A stretch of 64,000 nt of DNA from Trichoplax sp. H2 (taxonomy: Eukaryota > Placozoa > Uniplacotomia > Trichoplacea), in the NCBI GenBank assembly GCA_003344405.1, contig NOWV01000044.1, forward strand, positions 124,001-188,000. Direction: 5' to 3'. Positions 9,340 to 20,416 of this stretch are shown here, in pieces. Position 1 is the stretch's first letter; each line of letters opens with the position of its first letter. The notes below the pieces were generated by a model. The model saw only the letters and a list, made by a program, of their open reading frames with translations, had not been told where the DNA came from and ran no database searches. Position numbers and translations under genes: made by a program.

Positions 9340-12170
9340 CATTTTCACTAACAAGTAACAACCATAGCGAATGCTTTCTTCATCATTTTCGTCATTTTAG
9401 TGTTTTTACCTGCTACATTTGAAGTCATTAAGAGATCAATAGGCATTGCACTGTGTCGTATCTGTATAGCATGGACTAGAAGCCGAGGGCTCACCTTTGA
9501 ATGCAGTGCTGGGGAAAATGACGTCATGATTGACGTTGGTAACTCAGGAGTTGCAAGTTGACGTTGACAATGATTATTAATTCCTTAATGATAGAATTAA
9601 AACTGTATAGCGCATCGAAATGAATTCTCCAATCATACAGTACATATTCTAGAAGTCTATTTAGTAGTACCATGATTATTAATTCCTTAATGATAGAATT
9701 AAAGCTGTACAGTATAGCGCATCGAAATGAATTCTTCAATCATACAGTACATATTCTAGAAGTATATTTAGTAGTAGCATGATTATTAATTCCGTAATGA
9801 TAGAATTAAAACTGTATAGAGCATCGAAATGAATTCTCCAATTATACAGTACATATTCTAGAAGTCTATTTAGTAGTACCATGATTATTAATTCCTTAAA
9901 ATCATTAAGAATTAAAACTGTATAGAGTATCGAAATGAATTCTCCAATCATACAGTACATATTCTAGAAGTATATTTAGTAGTACCATGATTATTAATTC
10001 CTTAATGATAGAATTAAAACTGTATAGAGCATCGAAATGAATTCTCCAATCATACAGTACATATTCTAGAAGTACATTTAGTAGTACTAAATTTTCAGTA
10101 ACAAGTAACAACCATAGCGAATGCTTTCTTCATCATTTTCGTCATTTTAGTGCTCCTACCTGCCACATTTGAAGTCATTAAGAGATCAATAGGCATTGCA
10201 CTGCATCGTATCTGTATAGCATGGACTAGAAGCCGAGGGCTCACCTTTGAATGCAGTGCTGGGGAAAATGACGTCATGATTGACGTTGGTAACTCAGGAG
10301 TTGCAAGTTGACGTTGACAATGATTATTAATTCCTTAATGATAGGATTAAAACTGTATAGAGCATCGAAATGAATTCTTCAATCATGCAGTACATATTGT
10401 AGAAGTACATTTAGTATATTCATGATTATTAATTCCTTAATAATAGGATTACAACTGCATAGAGCATCGAAATGAATTCTCCAATCATATAGTAAATATT
10501 CTAGAAGTACATTTAGTATTAATTTTGAAATTATATCCATTATTTGTAAGCATGCGAGTATCTTCATGTCTAGTAGCTTATTAATTCTTTAATGATAGAA
10601 TTAAAACTGTATAAAGCATCGAAATGAATTCTCCAATCATAAAGTACATATTCTACAGGTACATTTAGTATATTCATGACTATTAATTCGTTAATGATAG
10701 AATTAAAACTGTATAGAGCATCGAAATGAATTCTCCAATCATACAGTAAATATTCTAGAAGTATATTTAGTATTGATTTTGAAATCATATCCTTTATTTG
10801 TAAGCATACGAGTATGTGCATGTCTAGTAGCTTTCGTAATACTGTACGTTTAGGGTGCAATGTGTATACCAGTTTTCTATAATGAAACAATCGTGATTTC
10901 TTACTGTCTTTAGACCTTTTTGCCAGTATTTTTAACACTCTAATGAGCATCAAAATGAAGTGCTCTCCAGTATCAGATGATGTGGGTGATGAATCGGCGA
11001 TCAAAGTAACTTCAACATTACTATTAACATGTTAATCGACTACACGGCATTTTGTTACCGGCAATCATAACATCCATTACAACAGACCGAAAGTAGAAAG
11101 CAACCTACATGTTCCGAAGTATATAGGAAAGAATGTGAACTGCCTTTCTATTCATACTGTGACATGACATATCCTAATCCCCTTATTTATTTAGAATGAT
11201 ATCTAGTCCCCGATNNNNNNNNNNNNNNNNNNNNTAGGCATTGCACTGTATCGTATCTGTTACAGTATAGCATGGACTAGAAGCCGAGGGCTCACCTTTG
11301 AATGCAGTGCTGGGGAAAATGACGTCATGATTGACGTTGGTAACTCAGGAGTTGCAAGTTGACGTTGACAATGATTATTAATTCCTTAATGATAGGATTA
11401 AAACTGCATAGAGCATCAAAATGAATTCTCCAATCATATAGTAAATATTCTAGAAGTACATTTAGTATTGATTTTGAAATTATATCCATTATTTGTAAGC
11501 ATACGAGTATGTTCATGTCTAGTAGCTTATTAATTCTTTAATGATAGAATTAAAACTGTATAAAGCATCGAAATGAATTCTCCAATCATAAAGTACATAT
11601 TCTACAAGTACATTTAGTATATTCATGACTATTAATTCCTTAATGATAGAATTAAAACTGTATAGAGCATCGAAATGAATTCTCCAATCATACAGTAAAT
11701 ATTCTAGGAGTACATTTAGTATTAATTTTGAAATAATATCCTTTATTTGCAAGCATACGAGTATGTGCATGTTTAGTAGCTTTCGTAATACTGTACGTTT
11801 AGGGTGCAATGTGTATACCAGTTTTCCATAATGAAACAATCGTGATTTCTTACTGTCTTTAGACCTTTTTGCCAGTATTTTAACACTCTAATGAGCATCA
11901 AAATGAAGTGCTCTCCAGTATCAGATGATGTGGGTGATGAATCGGCGATTAAAGTAACTTCAACATTACTATGAACATGTTTAATCGACTACACGGCATA
12001 TACTACCGGTAATCATAACATCCATTACAACAGACCGAAAGTAGAAAGCAACCTACATGTTCCGATGTATATAGGAAAGAATGTGAACTGCCTTTCTATT
12101 CATACTGTGACATGACATATCCTAATCTCCTTATTTATTTAGAATGATATCTAGTCCCCGATTTAATACT
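9340..12170. repeat. Segmental and 102-bp tandem duplication complex, interrupted by an assembly gap
   Basis: Two kinds of unit alternate. Unit A (about 210 bp, starting AACAACCATAGCGAATGC) occurs at about 9352-9561, 10102-10311 and, truncated by the gap, 11235-11362. A minisatellite of about 102 bp (TGATTATTAATTCCTTAATG...) occurs at about 9570-10085, 10320-10790 and 11370-11740. Unit B, about 410 bp of unique-looking sequence, follows at about 10800-11214 and again at 11750-12165 with few differences. Because 102 is a multiple of three, the minus strand stays open over several repeats (34-residue period with DWRIHFDALYSFNS), giving reading frames up to 144 codons that I regard as repeat-born rather than a proven gene. 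Confidence 0.9.
11215..11234. other. Assembly gap (20 N)
   Basis: Twenty N bases. They lie exactly where one copy of the segmental duplication ends (unit B) and the next begins inside unit A. Confidence 1.
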
Positions 12171-15166
12171 GGGGAATATCTTTGACACTTCTACGGTATA
12201 CCCGTATATCGTACATAGTTTATTCACTGTCAACATGGATTTGACGTACAGAACCACATTGTTCTGCATAAAAGTATACCCGAATTCTGGTTAAATAAAT
12301 AAATACGACCGACGGGTATAAATATAAGTGAATATCAAAAAAGACCGAAATTGAATCATCTTTATGAAGTTGAAAAATCAACGATCCAACAAACATCCTT
12401 TCTTTTCTTTAATCAATTATGCAACATACAACAAGAATTGATTGCGATTTGCCCATATTTACACATGTTAGCAATGCTATGCATGTATATATAGGCTATT
12501 GAGTAATATTAATACTAAGCGTAGACTTACCGAACTATGATACGTTAAATTGTCAACCTGGGTAGCGAGTATAGTTAACGAACAAGATTCTATTTCATAT
12601 AAATCCATATTAAAGGTTAAATTGATGAAGCTATCGCAGAAGTTCTTTTATTTTTAATAAAAGATTTTACTTCAGCGAAGAGACATTTTTTGTCTTTAGT
12701 AGACTACGGCAGTTTCGCTAAGTTATAGTGATTAGAAATAATTACTAGTCTCCGACGTAGAACGAGCCATTCAATTAAAAGGGAAAATTGTCTATGTCAT
12801 AGCTATGGTCGTGACATGAGCACTGCTTATACTCTTGTATTTCCATAAACGACAGTACTGTGCGAATCACTTAAAAGCGTCAATACTGTAATTTCTGATC
12901 ACATAATTAAAATTCGAATCTCTAACAAAATCAAGTTAAATGAAAAATTAAAGGTGCTTCCAGTAATTTATGAATCCAAGAAGTTTTATATCAAAAAGCC
13001 ATCCGGTGCCGTTATCTTGAAATAGTTAAGTGCAAATCTTATCTCACACTTTAAGTAATCGCATCCATATCACCTCGTCATCTAAGTAGATGTTAAATGT
13101 TCACTAGCACTTTTACTATACGTTATGGCTATAGTTGACAACCTGTGGCGGTGGTCGTATGAAATAGTATGTGGAAAAGTACTCGCGTAAAATTTCCTGC
13201 ATCAACTCTTGTCTAAGGATTCGGGTAATACCAGTGCAAAACTTCCATCTAAGAGAACTAAAAACCCTGGTAAATCCTTACTTACTAGGTCGAATTCATA
13301 GCTTTTAAGATTGCGGTATTCGTCATGTTATCCGATTTTATTTGACTCTCTAATGCTCTGTAATATTGTGATCAAAGTATGACATTCTCTAAAATCATTT
13401 AACCCTTTCACTTCGTTCTTAGATTTAGTACAGATCCAAGCAGCCATTACAAAAATCTGAATTAATAGCTACAACTTGGAATTAATAACAAAAATCCTAG
13501 TACTGTAATAAATTATCTAGGACAGCAATGTATTTACACCATTTTATAACCAAAGTGAGTAGATCGTTTTATTTCCCAGCGAGATTAAGCAAATTTAAAG
13601 TGTTAGGCAATAGAAACTTATCAATTAGAAATAGCATACTTTGCTAGATTAACTTGCACATCCATGATGAAAAATTGATTAAGCATCGCTAACTAGAACG
13701 TTCTAATAAAAAAAATTAAAAACTCATATTATCACCCAACGTAGGGTATTGATGGGATCCTATACACTGTAATTAGAACCCTCGTCAGCCAATAGTGGTA
13801 TGGATATGGCTCCAGCCTTCGCATTACCTTTTAGCACTCGCTTATTATTAACTGTACAAGTATGTGAAGAAAATGTTTTAAGAAATCCAAGCCGTAGTAG
13901 AAACATTTCCTTGCCGATGTTCAATGACGATCTATTATTTAATTAAATTTCTACTTTATAGAAGTATTAAATTAAGTGTTTAACAGATATTCTTTTTTAA
14001 TACATGCGATAATGTTGATTGTTAAATTCTTTCGTTTGTGGCTAGAAAATTTAAATATGTAAATAACCGGAAATATAACATCTACGCTGAATCCGCACTG
14101 ATTTAAGTTGACAATAAAATGCCCGGTTTGTAAGCTTCAAAACAGTAGAATCGATGTTTCTAACATACAGTCCCTCATTCTTACTTAGAATACTGGCACG
14201 CATTCCTAAATGAAAATGATAAAAAATGTATTCCAGACTATATATTAATATGCAATTGGAGTGCTGTCATATTATGATGCATCACTCAAAATTGCCTACT
14301 ATAAAAATTATACCTGTGAGTAATTTACTATTTAAAAATGTCAATTAATGCTGATGCAAAAAATTGTTATTGAAACGATTAATAAAGCAAAGCTTGACAT
14401 CCGTCTTTGATACTTAGCAACGGTCAAGATGATATTGAATGGTTGGAAAACTAATTATGAAATTTAATCTTCTTTAATTTCAATAAATTGACGAAGTTCA
14501 CGCTGATATAATTACATTCGATATTAAGATGATTTACTCCTTTCATCTCATCCATGATTTCAACCACGTTGAATATTTTTAAGAATAAATAATATAATGG
14601 AGACATCTAGCACAATTAATCGTGATCATTATCAATAGATTCAGGAGGGGCAAATTATATTCTTGCATATTTAAGTGCTATTGTTGGTATCAATAACAAG
14701 CTACCAAGTAGATCCTCGCAGGTAACAACTTGGAAATCAATTAGAATAACAAAGGTAGCAATGTTAGGAGTGACGTTTTTTAATTAGATTAATCGATCGA
14801 CAACATGTAAATAGAAAAGAGGTCTATTTATCTCTATTTCAAGTGCAATCCACTGTATATTATACAATACAAGTAGACTAGGACAGCAACGTAATAATAT
14901 CATTAATTAGTATAAATTCAATATACCATAAGGCGGTTGTATTTGTGTCTATAGTGATCATAGTAATTGACTACCAGTAATGTAAAACTCGACCAACGAT
15001 AACAACGACGACTTGGATGCCTGGGAATAGAGATAGTACTGTAATTAGATAAGTTGTCTTCTTTAATATCATCCAACAGACTTTTTTAATTTGGTAGTAT
15101 AGGATTCATGCAGTCTTGAAAAGGATTAACGTTATCTAGTCTATCGACAATTAAAAAGGGAACGTT
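12171..15166. other. Intergenic, no gene recognised
   Basis: A+T-rich DNA with dense stops in all frames. I found no convincing exon, RNA gene or array. The right end should contain the promoter of the SEL1-repeat gene, but I could not assign elements. Confidence 0.5.
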
Positions 15167-17182
15167 ATGGTGGCAGAAGAAGATAGTGAGTTTGACGATT
15201 TTATGTTAGACATTTTGTTCGATGCGCAAGATGTTAAGAATGAATTGTGTGCTAAAGTTGCTCAACAACACGAGAGTAGAATCGCGGAAAATGGCCATCC
15301 TTGGTCACACTATGTCATCGGTAGGATGCTTTTTGAAGGCGTCCATCCATTCCACAAAAATGCCCATAAAGCTTTTGTACATATGACAATAGCAGCGGAG
15401 AAAAAAATCTATGAAGCTTATTGGTATCTATCACAAATGTATGGCTATCGCCAGCAGAAAGTTCTTGCCGAATCGACTGTCAAACTTGTTAGCAGTCACA
15501 AAGCTATGTTGAAAATACAACTTCGAATGTGGGCAAAATCGGCGATAGCTGGTCCTTATTTTTATTCTTTCTATTCATTGAAACAATTTAGTGATGATAC
15601 TAAATCGTCTGCATTAGCGGCTAACGCCTATTGCGAAGTAATATCCAAATTATGTACCAAAATTAATGTCTTTAAGTTATGTAACCCTACCCCAACTGAA
15701 CAATTGGGTCAGCATTACTTTGAATTAGCATGTTTACTACTTTATACTGATGTCGATGACGAAGGGTTCGCTAAAAGAGTAGCTATACGATTGAAAATGT
15801 CGAAAATTGCCCGTGAATTACACGATGGTAATATCGATCGAGATTGGACAGATCATTACGATGATATTAAAAAGATACTACCAGCAGTGACTATCGAATG
15901 CTTAATTAAAGCTGGTGAAAATGGGTGTCCTGCTGGATTTTATTATTTACGCTATTTATATTGTCAAGATACTCAACTAATTTTATCACCCGAAGCCAAT
16001 TATCACGCCATACAATTTCCTTGCCAAGTGGAAGAAAATCGTACAGTAGCCTTTACTTATTTAAAACGTGCAGCAAGCGGTGGTCATCCTATGGCGCAAT
16101 ATGAAATTATTATTCGTGGTGATAGCAAATATCCCTATCGCTATTTATTCGCTGGTATCTCATTAAGTGTACTATCGACCTATTTAGAAAGTCTATGTAA
16201 TTATGGTTATAAACAAATTCTATTACTACTGGCTACATGTTACTTTCGCGGAGTTGGTATTACAAGGGATAAGAAAAGGGCTCTAGATAGTTTAGAAGAA
16301 ATGTTACTAGCGCCAAATATAGTTTATTTTCCCAATATTATTGATCAAACACAGCATCAAGAATTAAGTCAAGATTTACTGGAGCATAATATTTATGGCA
16401 TTGCTGGATATCAATCACCAACACCAGTTCGTTGCTTCAACGGTAGCTTTGACAAATTTGATTACTTAACACCCTATCACTACTTTCTACTAGCATTTTT
16501 TTATGAACGTGGCTTAGGTATAACAAATCAAGATGAGAAAGCAGCTTCATTTTATCGCTTAAGTTATGAACTAATAGAGAAATTTTGTTATAATGACCAA
16601 GATCATTTCGTCCATTTCTATGGTATTTCACGCGGATATTCTCTACTATCGTTATGTCGTATTGGTAAAATGATCGAAGGAGAAAAAATTGATTGTGACA
16701 ATTTAACTTTAGCTGAAGAATGCTATAGACGAGCTTTAACAACCCACATTTCAACGAATAAAGTGTTACAATTTGCATATGCTTACTATCGACTGGGTAA
16801 ATTTTATTCTAATCCTGATCATGGACAATACCGCAGTTTAGCTAAATCTTATTATAATTTCGATGAAGTTCTCTGCGTTGATCCTAATCAACCAGATTTA
16901 TTTCGTAATTATTGCAGTTATTATATGGGAAAAATTTATGACCAAGGTTTAGGTGGTGGAGAAGTCAACCATAGATTAGCAGCAATGAATTATTCCGGGT
17001 TGGCTGGTGTTATTAATGCGCATTTCCATCCATACTGTGATATTTACTTTACTTACATGCAGCAAAAAGCCAAGACCAGGATTAAATCAGAAGGTAAATC
17101 AATTTCAAAATTGTCCAACCTTTACCTGATATTGTTGATCAATAATTTGACTATAGTTGTAATATTAAAGTCGATAAATTGA
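15167..17182 (+). CDS. SEL1-like repeat protein
   Basis: One long open frame of 671 codons begins with a clear ATG and an acidic N terminus (MVAEEDSEFDD). It contains repeated SEL1-type helical pairs, recognisable as [A/H]..LG..Y..G.G...[D].. KA: around residues 45-95 (SHYVIGRMLFEGVHPFHKNA, ending SQMYGYR), 245-325 (GENGCPAGFYYLRYLY and AASGGHPMAQYE), 355-385 (LLATCYFRGVGITRDKKRAL), 435-470 (LLAFFYERGLGITNQDEKAA), 545-580 (YYRLGKFYSNPDHGQYRSLA) and 585-620 (YYMGKIYDQGLGGGEVNHRL). SEL1 repeats are protein-interaction scaffolds (family knowledge); the partner is unknown. No signal peptide or membrane helix. The last about 30 codons (after KAKTRIKSEG) look non-coding and an AAG|GTAAAT donor lies at 17093/17094, so the true C terminus may be spliced, possibly into the Roc-COR gene that starts 22 bp after this stop. 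Confidence 0.85.
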   Translation: MVAEEDSEFDDFMLDILFDAQDVKNELCAKVAQQHESRIAENGHPWSHYVIGRMLFEGVHPFHKNAHKAFVHMTIAAEKKIYEAYWYLSQMYGYRQQKVLAESTVKLVSSHKAMLKIQLRMWAKSAIAGPYFYSFYSLKQFSDDTKSSALAANAYCEVISKLCTKINVFKLCNPTPTEQLGQHYFELACLLLYTDVDDEGFAKRVAIRLKMSKIARELHDGNIDRDWTDHYDDIKKILPAVTIECLIKAGENGCPAGFYYLRYLYCQDTQLILSPEANYHAIQFPCQVEENRTVAFTYLKRAASGGHPMAQYEIIIRGDSKYPYRYLFAGISLSVLSTYLESLCNYGYKQILLLLATCYFRGVGITRDKKRALDSLEEMLLAPNIVYFPNIIDQTQHQELSQDLLEHNIYGIAGYQSPTPVRCFNGSFDKFDYLTPYHYFLLAFFYERGLGITNQDEKAASFYRLSYELIEKFCYNDQDHFVHFYGISRGYSLLSLCRIGKMIEGEKIDCDNLTLAEECYRRALTTHISTNKVLQFAYAYYRLGKFYSNPDHGQYRSLAKSYYNFDEVLCVDPNQPDLFRNYCSYYMGKIYDQGLGGGEVNHRLAAMNYSGLAGVINAHFHPYCDIYFTYMQQKAKTRIKSEGKSISKLSNLYLILLINNLTIVVILKSIN

Positions 17183-17204
17183 AAGTAGCATACTGCTTAC
17201 GTTG

Positions 17205-20200
17205 ATGAATGACATAATTACTGAAGAAAAGTTTGAGGCTGCAGCATTTTCTAATATTGATCGAAAATTAAGGTTGTACAGACAATTTACATACTACAAC
17301 TAGATATAGCTTGTAAATCTGTAAACTTGACGTTGGAATAGTAATAAAAAATACGTATAGATAGACAATCCATAGACGAAACCATTCTTAAAATATCACA
17401 CTTTATGAATCTTACAAGTGATGGCAACGAGACGCTGCAGTCCAATTTACTTTCAACTAGTCCATTAGCAGACGCAGTAATAGTGTCAAGGTACAATATC
17501 AGCTATAGTCTAGCTATGATACTATTTTAGCTGTCAGAATACAGCTTCTAATGCATCTAGCGTTCATAGATAAAATTTGGTTGTTAAAAAATGGAATTCA
17601 ATTAACATTGATCGTTATTCCATCCATTCTACTCGAGAAATAATCTATTCCTTCTAAATGTATTTTTAGTTCCCTTGGAAATCTTGCAGAAAGGGAAAAA
17701 CGTTATTGCAACGTATGAAAAAGCATGCAAATATGGTACTAGTACCATGGATGTTGTGCGAGTTATCATTTTTGGAGTGGAAAACGTTGGAAAAACATCA
17801 TTGCTGAAATCACTCATTGGTGAGGAAACAAAAACAGACCAGTTACCGACAATCGACATTGATACTTCTAGAAGTGTAGACAGCTCAGATTGGGACGCTG
17901 ATGGAAATATTAAGGAAGGTTGCCGCTATGATGTTGAGCGAGACGTTAGTACCGGAAGCGGGTACAATACTGATTCAGGTAATTTTGAAATAACATAGTA
18001 AATTATGATGTTAAGGAAATTTATCGGTCATGTTAGGTTATTTTGATATTTACAGCTGCGCTTTACATTAAAATAAAACTTAAAGTTACCTTCAATATGA
18101 TCTGGCGAATGATTTAATTATGAAAATACTATTTACAGTTAATAACATCCTATTTGCAGCAATATTACTGTTACTTTTCATGCTCAGTAAATATTTTCAA
18201 ACAAGCAATTTCTTACAAATCACCCATATTTAATCATTTCCACAGATGAAGAAGTTGTTATGGCTGCAGGCAAAAGAAACGGTGTAATTGAAAATGGCGA
18301 TACGATGCACTCAGGAAATCAGATACAAAATCATAGTGATGAAGATAAAAATAATAAGAATATTTCACATAAATCAGATAAATCACAGACTCAACCGGGT
18401 GTGAAGAATGATGCAAATTCTGGTCATCTCTTTATTGAAGCTGGGATAAGTGGAGGAAAAGGTCTGTTGAAAACTGTTTTAAGAAAAGGTATGGCAGAAA
18501 AATTACGAGCCACATTACAACAAGCTAGTGATAAACAAAAGAGCAATGCAAAACAAAGTGATGAGCAAAGATCTCGAAGTCGTTCATTGCAAACTAAATC
18601 GAAATCAAAGAAACATAGGAGTACAAGTGCCCATGAGATGCCATCTGAACCTCGTGAAAGAAAATATTCATTGCAAGGCAATATTCGCAGTAATAGCCGA
18701 GGAAATAACGATCGATGTAAAACACCACCCTTGACAAAAGAGGAAAGTGGAATGCAATTGAAATTTTGGGATTTCAGCGATAGCTTTGAATACTATACAA
18801 CCAAGTTATCATCACGTAGCTCTATCTATATCCTCGTTTTTAATGCAGCCAAGCATATAGAAGAAATGATTGAAAAAAGAGACGGTAGTCACGATATCTA
18901 TACGTATTTGGATAAGATGACGACTTGGCTTCAGTCCATACATTTACATACGTTACGAGAAGAGGATTGCATATTAGGGAATGATTTATCGTTTTCACCT
19001 CCAGCAATTATCCTTGTTGGTACTCATGGTGATGAAATTCAAATTGAAAACGAAGAGGAAAGAACAAATAAAATAAATCAGATGTACGCTGAGATTATGG
19101 GTGCTTTAGAAGACGAGCCATATCATAAGCATATTGTCTGTTCCAATGTAGTTATAGATACTCATGATAAAAGTGACAAAGGTTTAAATAAATTAAGACG
19201 ATTAATTAAAGATATCGTCAGATCTTTACCTGCGTGTAAAGATAAAATTCCCAAGAAATGGTTCGATATCTTAGAGAATTTAAGGGATCTAAAGAGAAAA
19301 AATCAAGCTCGGAGTATTAAAGCCCAAGAATTGTTTGTTACTGATGACAACAACGAGCATAATAGCAATGTTGTCAAAAATGCTGACATAATATTAGATT
19401 ATTTCCATGATGTAGGAGAGCTTTTGCGCTTTCCACGTGATCATCCACTTGCTGATACTATCTTAGGTGATGTGGAATGGCTACTGAAATCGATCGCGAA
19501 ATTATTAAATAGGAATGCACTTTCATATACGACGCATTCACGTCGCTTGACAGAAGAATGGGAAAAGTTTAAAGTAACTGGAATTATAAGTGATCGTTAT
19601 ATAGATAAAATTTGGCCTAATTATAATTTAGATACGAGAAAAGATATCGCTTTAGCTGTGATGCAACATCTTGACTTAATTTGTCAGCAAAGCAGTCAAG
19701 CAGAAAGTAAAGAATCGGGTAAAGAAACTAATGCTAAAGGGCGGCATAAAGATAAAGCCAAGTATTATTATGCGCCGTGTACCATGAGTAACATTAGTTT
19801 GCCAACAGATGAGGAATTATATCCACAAGATTGCATACAATCTGTTTGGTTAAAGATAAAGTTCAAAGATGAAATACCTGATATTACATTTTATCGTTTA
19901 CTAACATGTTGCTTACGGAAATGGAATACCAACCCCAAGCTATATAGAAATTGCGTTATCTATTCCATAGCTACGCAAGTTTCTTTAATAATAAAAAAAG
20001 AAGGCATTCATGTTGGATTACAGATATTATTTCGTCCAGTGAATAAGAATGAATCCAAACGAGAAATTGATGATAAAATGATTACCAACGGGATTGGAAT
20101 TGCAGCACGAGTTCATGTTGAAAAACAACTTGTAAAATTGCTTAAAAAATGGAATGCTAGCATGAAAAAACAGTATTCACTTTATTTTTTATGTCCATGC

Positions 20201-20416
20201 ATTTGTCAGACTAATCAAGATCATCTTGACGATGAAATGAAGCAAAAAGTTTGCAACAATTTTATTAATCTAGGCAATGTTATCAACACCTTAGAAGCAA
20301 GTAAAGATCAAAAAATTCAGTACAAAGACATCCATTGTGATAATTGCAATCAAACATTCAGTAGCATGAATTATTTAAAATTTTGGTTTAAATTGCCTGA
20401 TGAAAATTTGCAATAG
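17205..20416 (+). CDS. Roc-COR (ROCO) GTPase with a large insertion in the Roc domain
   Basis: Proposed exons are 17205-17272, 17365-17476, 17690-17978 and 18246-20416, in phase throughout (879 residues). The last two are secure; the first two are tentative. Roc features: P-loop GVENVGKTSLLKSL at about 89-102, G3 region WDFSDSFEY at about 331-339, then the G4 motif as THGDE (ROCO proteins use THxD). A COR-type region follows to the C terminus (VVKNADIILDYFHDVGELL, then DVEWLLKSIAKLL), which ends with Cys pairs (CPCIC, CDNC). No kinase domain is present. Between G1 and G3 about 240 residues intervene, mostly a basic, Ser/Arg/Lys-rich disordered tract (exon 18246-20416, first about 160 residues), where normal Roc domains have about 40-50. 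G3 lacks the usual glycine (DFSD, not DxxG). ROCO proteins bind GTP and dimerise through COR; the cellular role here is unknown. Confidence 0.87.

Noticed and set aside
10570-11839. Minus-strand frames of 106 and 144 codons in the duplication complex taken as genes.
   Set aside because: They consist mainly of the 102-bp minisatellite plus flanking unit B, have no known domain, and exist because the repeat period is divisible by three.
18424-18734. Frames antisense to and overlapping the ROCO exon.
   Set aside because: Shadows of the Ser/Lys-rich coding region; no independent signal.
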